Positions 11,471 through 22,824 are shown, counted from the stretch's first letter. The stretch: DNA of 64,000 nucleotides from Kuschelorhynchus macadamiae (GCA_030620095.1 JAUTXW010004695.1:434001-498000), one strand, 5' to 3'. Notes: generated by a model from the sequence alone, not told the origin. Translations and numbers: made by a program.

Positions 11471-13201
11471 GACAGTTGGACAAAGTTTATTGTTTTTTTA
11501 CTGGATCTTAACCCCAAATAATACACCACTCTATTTCCGCACGGCTGTAGACAAAAATATTAAAAGTTATATCACGGATATAATAAAATAGATTTTTTTC
11601 TTAAAACATTACCAGCCTGTATCTTGTGAACGAAGCGTTTGAGGACATATGTTCATTTGAACTTTTTTTCATAAAATTAACTCAAGAATATGCTTTTAAA
11701 TTTTTTGTACTTACTTAAAAAACAACCTGTATATTGACGAAGTCATTTTAACGCGCAGAAAATCCATTGTGAGAAAGCGGTGACCTACTAAAATCATCAT
11801 GGTCTTATTTACAAAAATACTCTATTCGACAAGTCGTGTTGCTTGCATTTTATTTCGTATTATACATGTAAGCAGAAAATACGCAAGGAAGCGTTAATTT
11901 TTCCTATTCAAAAAAAAAATAATTACAGGCGTTCCTGCATCGTCGGCATGTGATAAAATTACAGACCCCTATGCAACGGAAAATATATGTCAGGCGGTCG
12001 TTTTTATGCTGTATTTGTGGTTATTTCCCTGGTGACTTTTTTACACGTTTGAAATTGATTATTGTGTGCCTGAAAAGGTCATCGTGACATTAATGTAGGG
12101 TCGTGCATTATTAAAGAGGTTTTGTAAATTGGAATTCGTTCGGATGTATTTTTTTTTCAATATTTACCAGAAAAATTTTATTCCTGGATTCCCTTTTAAC
12201 TAAAATAATTATTTAAATATAAAAAAATATGAAGTTATCGGTTGGTTTTTTACAGTATTAAAAAATGGAAGAAAAACGCGACATTTTTCTTGTTAACTCT
12301 CTCACATAAACCAAAGTTTAATGAATAAAAATATAAGTTGCCGTACTAGTTTCAAACCCGATCGACACTGGCTCCTGTTACCGAGCTGTTTAAAAGTATT
12401 TTGGCTTCGCGCTACGAATTTTTATCTACCAGGGAATTTCAAAAATATAAATAAGAATTTTGTCGTCGGACTAGTTTAATATTTTACAATTACAGTTTTA
12501 AACGATATTTAAATATAGTTAATTTAATATTAAATTCTTACTTATCTGCTTGGCAAATTTAAGAATACAATATTTTTATTATATAAATAAAAAAATCGAT
12601 AAATTCCCTTTACCCGGAACTTCTCTCGTATGGTTTTTTTCCATTTGTTCATAATCGTTCGAAGTGTCACTTCAGTACATAGTCATAGTATATAAGTGTT
12701 ACATATACTTTTCATTTTTATTGGGCACCATTTTGTTTCATGATATTGGATTCCTACCAATATTTTACCATTTTCTTTCTACCTATGTCACACTTAACTT
12801 TTGGGCATAAATTAAAATAAATTCAATAAATAGTTTTTACATCGACACATACCGCCGTTTTGTTACGTCATGTTGAATTTGTACCAGTTGCACATTTAAT
12901 TTTTCTGCAAAATTTAAAGTCAATTGAACAATTTTTAACGATGACTTTTTAATAAATGTATTTGGCCGCCATTTGGTTTCGCCATCTTAACTTGAAACCC
13001 ACATTATCGGTCTTTACTTACTCCGTTGGTCCGCAGATATTTCCTAACCCCATATAACACACCCCTTTAACATAACAACAAGAAGACCGTTACCGAAAAC
13101 CATTTAGAAACTTAATATCTGGCAAATATCTGAGAACCAACAGACTAGGTAAAGACTGATAATATGGGTTTCATGCAGGATATAAAATCTATATATGTGC
13201 C

Positions 13202-13233
13202 CTGAGGATGTAACAATAAAGTTGCGAAACGTC
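13202..13233 (+). ncRNA. Hammerhead-like core, array unit 4
   Basis: Identical in core and stem II to unit 1 (CTGAGGA, GTAAC/GTTGC, GAAA, CGTC). Confidence 0.5.
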
Positions 13234-13428
13234 GATAATTTAAAAATAGTCTTGATTTTTTTATTGGATTCTGACTCTAGATAATACACTACTCTAACAT
13301 AAAAATAAGAGGATCGTTAACGAAAACCATTTAGAAACTTAATATGTGGCAAATATCTGCGAACCAACAGAGTAGGTAAAGACTGATAATATGGGTTTTA
13401 TGCAGGATATAAAATCTATATATGTGCC

Positions 13429-13460
13429 CTGAGGATGTAACAAAAAAGTTGCGAAACGTC
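13429..13460 (+). ncRNA. Hammerhead-like core, array unit 5
   Basis: Core CTGAGGA with stem II GTAAC/GTTGC and GAAACGTC. It lies 227 bp after unit 4 and is the intact-core counterpart of unit 2. Confidence 0.5.
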
Positions 13461-13535
13461 GACAATTTAAAAATAGTCTTGATTTTTTTGCTGGATTCTA
13501 ACTCCAGATAATACACCACTCTAACATAACACGTA

Positions 13536-13957
13536 GTAGTATTTAAGCTATGTCGCGAACTAATAGACAGACGGACAGACAGACCGACAAACGAAACGAC
13601 AGAATTGATAAAACATATTTTTTACAACTATCTAAAGAGCAATATCTAATAGGCATATTGGCTTATATTTGTCATTTTTTTTGTCTCACCATATAGCACA
13701 ATAACAATCTGGCGCGATCACGGAGCCTGATGAACTGTGTATGTGGCGAGGACCCGACCGGCCCCCAGAATGTACCAGCCGGGGCGGGACGCGAGGAATA
13801 AGTAAATCGAGTCACGTGTTCAAGTGCTGAAACTTATATTTTTATCCAGTAAACTTTGCATAAACTAAGGGTAAGTTTATCACGAATATTGTGCTACACT
13901 ATTTTTGATGGAAATTTAACAGCCGGGCGTTATATTGATTGAATCTAGATTAAAAAC
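13536..13957. other. GC-rich island and GACA-type microsatellite
   Basis: 13565-13605 is a GACAGACG-like simple repeat. 13710-13796 is strikingly GC-rich (GACCCGACCGGCCCCC) in an otherwise AT-rich window. No gene was recognised. Confidence 0.5.
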
Positions 13958-14280
13958 AGATGCCGAATATCCAAGGCATGAATAACAGTTATTTCCAGCA
14001 AGATTGCGCTCCAAGTCATAATGCTCGAAGGCTAGTTGAGTTTCTAGATCTGCATTTTCCCAATAAGTGGCGGGGTAAGAATGAGCCAGTGAGGTGGCCA
14101 CCTAGGTCCCCTGACCTTACCTTATTAGAGTTTTTCTTCTGCGTTTTCTAAAGAATATCGTATACAAACCCGTATCAGACGTAGTTTGGGAACTGTGAAG
14201 AAAATACATATATTCAATGTTCTGTTGTTGAGATGCGCTGCGGAGAGTGTTTGGCGAGTAACGGTGGCCAATTCGAAAAG
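13958..14280 (+). pseudogene. Tc1/mariner-type transposase C-terminal fragment
   Basis: From 13960 the frame reads YFQQDCAPSHNARRLVEFL and then WPPRSPDLTLLEFF, the second and third catalytic blocks of a mariner-related transposase. There are 41 residues between D of QQD and the final acidic residue (E where D is usual). A weaker C-terminal remnant follows to about 14280 (RCAAESVWRVTVANS). The first catalytic block and the N-terminus are absent, so this is a non-functional tail. Confidence 0.7.
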
Positions 14281-15342
14281 AGTAAATAAGTTGATATGTT
14301 AAATTTTTTTGCTAGATACTAGAATTATTATTGTTTTTGTATTTTAGGATTAATAGTTTAGGAGTTTATTGATCTTATTGTTTATTGTTATTTATGTTTC
14401 TTATATGTTGTCTGTAACGTTATGTTGTTATTTAGTTTTAGTTATGTTTATTAGTTTATTTAGTTTTGTTTAAATATTCGAAGTTCAATAGACAATGGCA
14501 ATCAAAGCGTTAAACAAATTTACTTAGTTGTTTTATTTAAAACGCACTTATATAGAAAATATAAAAAAAATAAATTAAGAAATGACACTAAGTAATTGAT
14601 AGCTTTAAAAGGGTAGTTTAATTTCTAATCGATTAACAAAAAAATATACAGGGTGCCCCATTGAAAAAAAAACTTTATGTCATATCTAAAAACTTGAAAT
14701 AGATAGGGAAAAAAGGAAGATCGCCACCGAGTTCTACTTCAAGAACTAGATAAAGCACTAATTAAATTTTTTCTTATATCACCAATAATAAACGAGGTAC
14801 AGGGCCCTATTAAAAAATGCCAATTTTCGAAAACAACCCGTTGCTCAATAACAAATCAAGTTAGCCACGATCAGTAAGCACGGTTAGAGTTCATTTGTAA
14901 ATCGAACTCGAAAATGTTGTCAATTTTTACGTAGCACCCACAATTTTGCCATAATCCTATAAAAGTATCGAAAATGCGTCTCCCTGCCCATAGAAAAGAG
15001 ATAAGCTGCGTTTAGTGAAACCTTATTTTACAAAACTTGCTATTGTAAAATTTCTAGGAATAACTTATCTAAAGCGTGTTATAGTTTTTTATCATATTTT
15101 ACTTAGGATTTTATGTACAGAGTTATCATATATATATTTTCTTAAATAAATTAGTAGTAGGCAATAATAGAGAAACATTATTTTAATTAAAGTTTTAATT
15201 TAAAACATCATTACGAGTAATTTCCCGGACTCTACGAGGTGTTTTTTCGATTAACTTATCACTAAACAGATTCCCATTCGCACCTTATAGTCCAGTCATC
15301 AGAGACAGTTTTAAAGGCTGTTACAGTAATAATATAATGTCC
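14281..15342. other. Non-coding, one mariner-like terminus
   Basis: AT-rich. At 14646 the motif TATACAGGGTGCCCCATTG looks like a Tc1/mariner terminus pointing right, but no partner end or transposase was found. Nothing else recognised. Confidence 0.4.
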
Positions 15343-16196
15343 ACCTGAACTCTTGTGAGGCAGTGTTTTATGATCTATTAAAAGCATTTGATTGGGTAGG
15401 TTACCAGACACTGCTTGATGCTGATGGGCCATGTTCAGTCTGTCTCTTTCAACAGCAATAACTGAAATGAACTGACCATTAATGCGGGTATTCAACAGGG
15501 TCCTGTGCTTGGTCCCCTGCTTTTTTGCTGTCGTTTAATATAGCTAAAACAAAAATATAAAATTTTAAGTAATTGTGCTAATAGTACAATTGAAAATACC
15601 AATGACACAAAATTCCTGGGATTGTGGATAGACAACTCTCTAAGATTCCATAGCCACATAATTAACTTAGGTGCGAAAATTTTATCAGGCTGGTATGCTT
15701 TGCGAGTTATCTCAAATATTCTAGGTATGTCTATTTCTAGAGCTGCTTATCTTGCCTTGACTGAATCACACTTATGTATATGTATTTGTTTCTGGGGAGG
15801 GTGCTCAAATTATATGTTTAAGTCACTTTTTGTGCTACAAAAAAGAAATCTTAGATATATGTGTCCAGCGAGGTTGTGTGATACATGTCGTCCACTATTT
15901 GTCAGGTATTCAGCGTTAATCTTATGTTGTATTTACATTTTCAAAATGACATGTTTAATCTACAAAAAATTCAGAGATAAACTGGATCAACATACCCACG
16001 AAATAAAAACTTAGCAAGGTTATATGCTAACATTACCACTGCCAAGAACTGAGCAATTTAGAAATTCTTTTGTGTAAGGGTGGTAAGAAATTGTTTAACC
16101 ATCTTCCTGCTGACCTTAAAAAAGAGTCATGCTTTATTAAAGTTAAAAAAAAATTAAAAGGTTATTAGTTCGGAAGGCATATTACAGCCTTGACTT
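15343..16196 (+). pseudogene. Jockey/CR1-like LINE reverse transcriptase, 3' part
   Basis: Broken pieces of a non-LTR reverse transcriptase: YDLLKAFDWVGYQTLLDA (motif A region), GIQQGPVLGPLLF (motif B) and KFLGLWIDNSLRFHSHI. A C-terminal block 15622-16014 contains LTESHLCICICFWGGCS and QKRNLRY. The end reads HLPADLKKESCF and then RKAYYSLDF. The catalytic YADD block is missing between 15540 and 15600. The hAT element at 16197 interrupts the final SLDF codons; the LINE tail appears to resume at 18559. Confidence 0.7.
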
Positions 16197-18558
16197 CATG
16201 GGCGTGCTGTGAAATTTTAAGAAAGGGAAGCAATTTTTAGAAACTTACCTATTTGTAATGTAATTCGATTCTTCGATCATTTTTTGCAAATTCGTCAATG
16301 ACATCATAAAAAAGTCGATGCTCCGACATATTTTGGAGAAGTTTATTTTCAATGGACAACAGCGATGTGTGCGAAAGTCTCTCCTGCCCCGTTGAATTTC
16401 TCACGAAATTTTTTTTACGTTTAAGTGTTAAATTGCGTTCTACTGATGAACTTCTGGCAGGTATTGTCAATACTAATTCACACAATTTCGACACTTCGGT
16501 GTAGGCATCTTCCAGCTCCTTGTCTTTTAAAAATTGCATTAGTTCCTTAGCGTTATTTTTTGCGCTAATGTCATCAGTTTCGTAAATCACTTTTAGTTCA
16601 GATCGCAGTAACACTCTGTCGAAGAACTGGCCATAATGAAGAAGAAGAGATTTAAACGCATCTTCTGGAAACATTTTTCCTTTAAATGCATCAAAATTGC
16701 AGAGCTCGAGGAATTTAAAATCATTTAAACCGTTAAATCTATAGCTTATTTGTTGCTGAATTTGATCTTTTATTTCATAAAAGAGGCGTCTGTATGATGT
16801 TTGAACATGTCCCACCTTGTCTATTCGAAGACGCTGGGCTTGTGGCTCTACATTTAACTTCATCGTTTTCTCCCAAAATAGGTCAAAGTCATCTCTTTTT
16901 TGGCTTAACATGGATTTAAAATCATCCACTTTTTTTAGACAAAAAGCAATATTATTTGTTTTGGTTTGTAATATATTAAAGACATTGTCCGAGAATGGAA
17001 ATATTTCTGAAAATATGTTCAAACAATAATTAAAATTAAAATCTCGTTTCAAAAAGTCCAAAAAACCCCTGGAACTATTTATTGCTTCTGAGCCCCACGT
17101 TTCATTATTTTCTATTGTATTCTCAAATAGTTCAATTAGTGATTCACGATTTTCAGATACTGTTAACACAAGTCTTCCATTATAGTTCCATCTAGTAGGA
17201 GCTACTTCGGGAAATCGTTTGTGGACAATGGAGTCCAAAGCTTGTGTACGTTTTGTTGACTTGAAAAAAAAAGTAGCCATGCCACTTAAAGTAACGAAAA
17301 ATACTTTACACTATTTAATATGATTGATGGACTGGTATAAAACTAAATTTAATTTATGAGCAAAAAAATGGACAAACACAGCACTTGGAAAAGTTTTTGA
17401 AACTTTAGCTTGCAGACCTGCCATCACTGCAGATCCATTATAGCTTTGAGCAACCAATTTTTTCACTCCATTAATTTCTTTAGTAACGTTATAAACTACG
17501 GTATATAATGCATCTGCTGTACGATTTTCGGACACATACTTATAACCTAAAAATCGCTCTTGAATACTTCCGTCTGTTTTAACGTAGCGTATTATTATAG
17601 ATAATTGGCTAAAATTAGTGATATCAGTTGTTTCGTCCAGAACAATAGCAATGAATTGCGCCTCGCCAATCTCCTGCTTAATTTTTTTTAGAATAATGGT
17701 GTCAACAGCAGAAATTAAAACATTCTGTATTCGATTCGACGTTCCGCGAAAAACGCTAGACTGCTCTAAATGATTTTTTAAGCAATCATCATATTTAACC
17801 ATTAAACTAAGTAAGTCTTGAAAATTTACTCTATTTGAAGAAACCCTTGTTTCGGCATGACCTCTAAATCCCAATTCGTGCTGTCCGAGAAAATAAACAA
17901 CAACAAACAAAATAATTTAGTTACATTTTCACACCCTGTTAGCCACTTAAAAATTTTTCATAGACGGTTTTGCCCTTCCTTTGGAAATTATTTCAAGCTT
18001 ATCAGCGAAGTTTATACATTTACACATCACACATTCACACACACTCTTCTTACTAAATTATCCAACATTTTTAACGTTATCACCGACAGCCGAAGTTGAC
18101 GGTATTTGCATATCCACGTCCGTATTATTGTCTTCCATATCGCACCATGCACGACGCGACGTACGTATCACACAACACACGGATAGCCGTTCAAACAAAG
18201 AACCTACTCCAACGATAACTTCCCCAAGCACTTTAAACACGCGACTGAAATGCAAAAATTGCAAACAGCTGGTGAAAAATTCAATAACCTCTGGCTCGAT
18301 TCACAGGAAATCAAGCCTACAGGACTTGGCTGCAGACAAGCTAGCGGCCCTCATAGGTTCTATTCGATATTCTATTGTGGCTGGGTCTGAGTCAAGGCCG
18401 CATTTATTATGGGCTTGATAATTAAGTTAATATTTTAGCATTTTTAATATGAGCTAAATTAATGGTTTCCTATTTCAAAAATTACATTTTAGAAGATGTT
18501 TTGTAATTTTTTTTGGGGAAGCACTGCTTCCCTTGCTTCCATGGACTGCACTTCCCTG
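16197..18558 (-). mobile_element. hAT element 1 with 8-bp target duplication
   Basis: A 2362-bp hAT transposon. Its ends CATGGGCGTGC and GCACTTCCCTG are degenerate versions of the CAGGGGCGTGC ends of copy 2. It is flanked by CTTGACTT at 16189-16196 and 18559-18566, the 8-bp duplication expected of hAT insertion. The insertion falls in LINE coding sequence. Confidence 0.85.
16249..17960 (-). pseudogene. hAT transposase (DUF4371/ZMYM1-like), copy 1
   Basis: Two long frames in order. 17910-17311 holds the DUF4371-like N-half (HELGFRGHAETR, IAIVLDETTDITNFSQLS, ending FAHKLNLVLYQS). 17280-16249 holds the catalytic C-half (PTRWNYNGRL) and a C-terminal hAT dimerisation motif (IPARSSSVERN, QERLSHTSLLSIENKLL). 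Upstream, at about 17960-17900, a TTF-like zinc-finger remnant reads WLTGCENVTKLFC. The two halves are separated by a stop and frameshift near 17290-17310, and another frameshift lies near 17905. The start of the original protein cannot be fixed. Confidence 0.85.
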
Positions 18559-18566
18559 CTTGACTT

Positions 18567-19219
18567 ATATAGTTTTAAACAGGACCTTGCAGTAGTATTT
18601 TTCTTTTTTCCTTTAGTCAAACTTTTGACTTATTATAATTGATGGCTTTGTCAACACTTTTTGTATTTGATAATAAATCTATATTTTGACTTTGAGTTTG
18701 TCTTTATTAACAATTGTCCAAATTATTATTTTCTTTTAAGTATATACTAATAAAAAGCTAAAAAGTATGTTTTTATAATAATTTATTGTAGAACCCTTGT
18801 AATTATTTTGTATAAACTAAACGTTTTATTAATGACGATTTGAATTTTACAAGGCTGTTAGAATTTATTTATCACCTTTAATCGACGTGACGATGTCAAT
18901 TATTCAAAGTCTTATAAAGTTTGTTTTTCGTATTTTCCCAAAACCCTTCTCTGATTCATGGTCCAATTGAAAATCGAATTTATTCTAGTGGAACAACTGA
19001 AAACAAATTACCGTTTTAAACACAAAACAATTTATTAAGAAAACTGTCTAGAAATATTTGATCTTGATAAATGGAAATGTCTGAAAGCTTTTCCTAGTAA
19101 ACTTTTCTATTTTCAAGATTGTTTTGGAAGTCACGTCGTATCGAAAGCTCGACACAAAACTTCCATCTTAACTTGTCTTAAATTTTTATTTATTCTGTAC
19201 CTTGCTCGAGACCTCATAA
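18567..19219. other. AT-rich, possible LINE tail at the left edge
   Basis: The first roughly 80 bases continue the LINE reading frame interrupted by hAT element 1. The remainder shows nothing recognisable. Confidence 0.4.
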
Positions 19220-19470
19220 ATATTTTCTCAAACGTTATATAAGAGAGCCCCAGTGTATAAACACAAAAGTGTAACCAGAATTAGTTGTCAAGGGCTGCGT
19301 TTGCAAACATGTTATTTATTTACGTCAAACGTCAATATGTTTGTTTGCTTGCAGGTCGTAGATAATGTGAATGATAAGATGAATGACGGATTTTCAACAT
19401 TTTTCTCTTCTGCGCGTGCAATGAAGGGTATTGTATTTAATGGTCATGTTGGAAATCATAGTTCTTGATT
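19220..19470. repeat. PLE3 flanking direct repeat, left
   Basis: Repeats at 22825-23035 in the same orientation (shared CACAAAAGTGTAAC and TTATTTATTTACGTCAAACG). Lying on both sides of PLE3, the pair is best explained as Penelope-type flanking repeats (pLTRs). Confidence 0.6.
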
Positions 19471-19502
19471 AGACCGTGTCAAATTTAAACTACTATCCAA
19501 AG

Positions 19503-19533
19503 TTTCGCCTTCGATTGCACGGGGCATCTTCAG
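19503..19533 (-). ncRNA. Hammerhead-like core at PLE3 3' end
   Basis: On the minus strand: CTGAAGA, an extra T, GCC...GGC stem II, then GAAAC. A possible stem III ACT/AGT leads to a GUA triplet. Stem I is short. It sits directly downstream of the PLE3 GIY-YIG region. Confidence 0.45.
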
Positions 19534-19967
19534 GTATCTTTACTCCACGAAATCTGAACACTAAATGATCTGATTCAGGCGAGCTTTTATAGACTTGTGT
19601 GTACCGTAACCCCTATTTCTATTAAAAAATTTTTGATGTTTTTCAATTTAAATAAATTTTCTAAGTTTTCGTTTGTAAAATCCTGGGACCGATGCTAGAA
19701 CCTTGGCTAGTGGTATATTGATGTTCAGCTACATCATATTGGGCTATTTGTTTTTTTTTTTAATACATCGTTCATGTTTCTTAAGTCTAATTGATATTGA
19801 GGGTCCTGTTTCTCCCAAACACACTTCTTCAGAGGAGCAAGGAATTTTATATACTTCTTCTGTTTAAAAATGTACAATATCTTGCGGGGATCGCAAGAAT
19901 TGTTAATAATCGATTTCTTTTACGCTGGAGGGTGATGGGATTTGCATTTAAGTATCTATTTGTATGC
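19534..19967 (-). pseudogene. PLE3 C-terminal part (GIY-YIG endonuclease)
   Basis: Reading leftward from 19967: KPTHTNRYLNAN, then, after damaged sequence, IPCSSEEVCLGETGPSISIR and LKKHERCIK. These match the end of the reverse transcriptase and the GIY-YIG domain of Penelope proteins. Frameshifts and an in-frame stop break it. It is separated from its N-terminal part by hAT element 2, which sits inside the M-K-P-T codons. Confidence 0.75.
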
Positions 19968-20029
19968 GTCGGTTTCAGGGGCGTGCGGTGAAATTTTAAG
20001 AAAGGGAAGCAATTTTTAGAAACTTACCT

Positions 20030-21023
20030 ATTTGTAATGTAATTCGATTCTTCGATAATTTTTTGCAAATTCGTCAATGACGTCATCATAAAAACGTCGA
20101 TGCTCCGACATATTTTGGAGAAGTTTATTTTCAATGGACAACAGCGATGTATACGAAAGTCTCTCCTGCCCCGTTGAATTTCTCACTAAATTTTTTATGC
20201 GTTAAAGTGTTGAAAAATTGCGTTCTACTGATGAACGTGTGGCAGGTATTTTCAATACTAATTCACACAATTTCGACACTTCGGTGTAGGCATCTTCCAG
20301 CTCCTTGTCTTTTAAAAATTGCATTAGTTCCTTAGCGTTATTTTTTGCGATAGTGTCATCAATTTCGTAAATCACTTTTAGTTCAGATCGCAGTAACACT
20401 CGGTCGAAAAACTGGCCCTAATGAAGAAGAAGAGATTTAAACGCATCTTCTCGAAAAGTTGTTCCTTTAAATGCATCAAAATTACAGAGCTCAAGGTATT
20501 TAAAATCATTTAAACCGTTAAATCTATAGTTTATTTGTTGCTGAATTTGATCGATTATTTCATAAAAGAGGCGTCTGTATGATGTTTGAACATCTCCGAC
20601 CTTGTCTGTTTGAAGACGCTTGGCTTGTGGTTCTACATTTAACGTCATCGTTTTCTCCCAAAATAGGTCAAAGTCATCTCTTTTTTGGCTTAACATGGAC
20701 TTAAAATCATCCACTTTTTTTAGGCAAAAAGCAATATCATTTGTTTTAGTTTGTAATATATTAAAAACATTGTCCGAGAATGGAAATATTTCTGAAAATA
20801 TGTTCAACAAATAATTAAAATTAAAATCTCGTTTCAAACAGTCCAAAAACCCCCTCGAACTATTTATTGCTTCTGAGTCCCACGTTTCATTATTTTCTAT
20901 TATATTCTCAAATAGTTCAATCAGTGATTCACGATTTTTAGATACTGTTAACACAAGTCTTCCATTATAGTTCCACCTAGTAGGACCTACTTTGGGCAAC
21001 CGTTTGTGGACAATGGAGTCCAA
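20030..21023 (-). pseudogene. hAT transposase fragment, copy 2
   Basis: Frames at 21023-20418 and 20399-20202 correspond to the C-half of the copy-1 transposase (PTRWNYNGRLVLTVS to the hAT dimerisation motif IPATRSSVERNF). A stop near 20415 separates them. The DUF4371 N-half is deleted, so the element could only move with a transposase supplied in trans. Confidence 0.85.
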
Positions 21024-21163
21024 AGCTTGTGTACGTTTTGTTGACTTGGAAAAAAAGCAGCCATACCACTTAAAGTAACGAAAAATAGTTTTAGTTAATG
21101 TCGAAGGTCTGTTTGAATTTTGTATATTTATGGTGATAGTTTTTGATTGTTATATTAATTGTA

Positions 21164-21201
21164 GGTCTGATGATGCCTGAAAAGGCGAAACACGTGTAAC
21201 C
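21164..21201 (+). ncRNA. Hammerhead-like ribozyme inside hAT element 2
   Basis: Stem I GGT (21164-21166) pairs with ACC (21199-21201). Core CTGATGA (21167-21173), an extra T, stem II GCC/GGC with loop TGAAAA, GAAA (21187-21190). Stem III is the self-complementary ACACGTGT, and the cleavage triplet would be GTA ending at 21198. All core positions agree with the consensus except the single extra base before stem II. Confidence 0.6.
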
Positions 21202-21599
21202 GCATTATACTCTTTTTGACTGAGACCGACACTTTGTGTCTTATTTCTAGTTTAGTCATTTGAAACTTGGTCTCTTAGAGAATATGGACGCTTTATTACA
21301 GCTTGTGAAAAGTTCAATAACCTCTGGCTCGATTCACAGGAAATCAAGCATACAAGACTTGGCTGCAGAGAAGCTAGCGGCCCGCATAGGTTCTATTCGA
21401 TATTCTATTGTGGCTGGGTCGGAGTCAAGGCCGCATTTATTATGGGCTTGATAATTAAGGTAATATTTATACATTTTTAATATAAACTAAATTAATGGTT
21501 TCCTATTTCAAAAATTACATTTAAGAAGATGTTTTGTAATTATTTTTGGCGAAGCACTGCTTCTTTTGCTTCCATGGACTGCACGCCCCTGGTCGGTTT

Positions 21600-22265
21600 C
21601 ATATACACAGAATGTTCTAATGTACCATTTTCCTTCCTCTAAACATGCACATCTAGGGAGGGAATCGATTCGTATTCAACTTACATTGTGAACTTAATAT
21701 TATGATGGTGTTGATTGAGCTAATCAGGAAATTATCCTGTCTATGAGGCCAAACAACAAAAATATCTCTACATATCTGAATCCATATTTTGGTTCTAGTG
21801 GAGCAGTGATAGAGGAGATCCCATATCCGCCTCCGAAGTTTGTTCATAAGAAGTTCCTTGAAAAATGAAATAAGTAGATGTAAGACAAACTTCCACTAGG
21901 TGTATATAAGATTTCGTTATCAATATGTCTGATTGGAAATTAGTTGATGAACATTTGTGTAAATATATCGAAACTGATGTAACTGGATTGAAATTCGAAT
22001 TGTGCAGTGAGTTTTTAGTAAATGAATCTGTTTTTCCAGTAAATGAATCAAGAAAATTTGAAAGATATTTACCTAGTATATATATGTGGGCGAATCTATT
22101 GCACTGACGATCGGTCAAAGTGGTACATTGTTCTTGCCTATGTTCGGAAGACCGTAGAACCTGGGAATCTTGGAGCTGTTTGGTTTTAATGATTTCTTCT
22201 TCGCTGGTGGTAGACTGGATCCGTTAATCAGATTGTTGAACTTTTTTCACTTGAATTGTGCATAA
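21600..22265 (-). pseudogene. PLE3 reverse transcriptase N-terminal part
   Basis: Reading leftward: PRFYGLPNIGKNNVPL, stop, PIVSAIDSPTYILGKYLS and DSFTGKTDSFTKNSLH. Then come TYFIFQGTSYEQTSEADMGS (21795-22118), FVVWPHRQDNF and VYMKPT at the hAT junction. These are Penelope RT blocks in correct order. The RYVDD active site is degraded to ICRD. Several frameshifts are present. The rest of the protein continues at 19967 beyond hAT element 2. Confidence 0.8.
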
Positions 22266-22824
22266 GCTTATAGTTGTTTTTTACGTAATTGTGATTGTAA
22301 TCTTGAATTTTTAATGTTTTTCATATCTGACTTCATCGGCTTGATAAAGCTTTTGATTAAGAAAATTGGCTTTGGAAAAGACGGAGATATTTAACGGCTC
22401 TCTGCGGCTGTTCCAAGATAGGTCTGCTTAAAAAAATTAAAATGGCGGAAGTAGTAGACTGATAAAAAATTGTGCTCGGTTGGTGATAAAATTTTTGAGA
22501 TTTTTTTAATATTTAACGTTTATTTTTTCCTTGGTTTTGAGCCTTCTTAACTGTGTATCGGTACCCCCTAAGACAAAAAAAAATTAGGAAGATCAAATAG
22601 AATTTCGCTTTTTTTTGTCCTAGTTCAAGAAATTGGGTACAAGCAAGATTGAAAAAAATGCACATATTTTTTAATTTCAAAGAAGACTGTAACTTTTGCA
22701 AAATGGGCCTTGCTGCAGCGACGTCGAGATAAATATTTTGACAGGACAGACTTTTTAACTCGACAAGGGTCCAGAAATCTGCAAATATCTCCTCAAGCGC
22801 TTTTAGGGCGGTGAAAATCACAGA
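22266..22824. other. PLE3 5' region, degraded
   Basis: Presumed upstream part of PLE3; weak N-terminal-like readings only. The 113-residue open frame at 22513-22851 (minus) has no recognised domain. Confidence 0.4.

Larger units (their letters stand above)
9315..11533. repeat. 2.2 kb higher-order repeat, copy 1
   Basis: This block runs from TTTCCGCACGACTG and is repeated directly about 2217 bp downstream (11534-13535). Most of it (to about 10865) is non-coding. The last part is three tandem copies of a 226-227-bp unit, each holding a hammerhead-like core. Just before the array, 10785-10837 is an inverted copy of unit sequence 10902-10957, so a hairpin can form at the boundary. No open frame beyond chance short ones was found. 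Confidence 0.85.
11534..13535. repeat. 2.2 kb higher-order repeat, copy 2
   Basis: Direct copy of 9315-11300, highly similar over its length. It has a roughly 25-bp insertion near 11838 and an approximately 20-bp deletion near 12464. It ends in two 227-bp hammerhead-bearing units instead of three. The inverted unit fragment at 12997-13050 recurs as well. Confidence 0.85.
19976..21591 (-). mobile_element. hAT element 2, internally deleted, perfect target duplication
   Basis: 1616 bp bounded by perfect CAGGGGCGTGC ends (inverted at 21581-21591) and flanked by GTCGGTTT at 19968-19975 and 21592-21599. It is related to hAT element 1 but lacks the part equivalent to about 17300-18265. That part is replaced by roughly 200 bp (21075-21290) of foreign sequence containing a hammerhead. 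It inserted into PLE3. Confidence 0.92.

Noticed and set aside
10888..13519. Repeated 61-62-residue minus-strand open frames
   Set aside because: They recur because they lie in the tandem 227-bp units, antisense to the hammerhead motifs; no protein family resemblance.
13690..13960. Possible LTR end and primer binding site (TGGCGCG after AACAATC)
   Set aside because: No paired LTR, no gag or pol sequence nearby, and no confident tRNA match.
18058..18418. Overlapping open frames on both strands at the 5' side of hAT element 1
   Set aside because: Part of the hAT leader; the plus-strand frame runs antisense and recurs in hAT element 2 only because the DNA is homologous.
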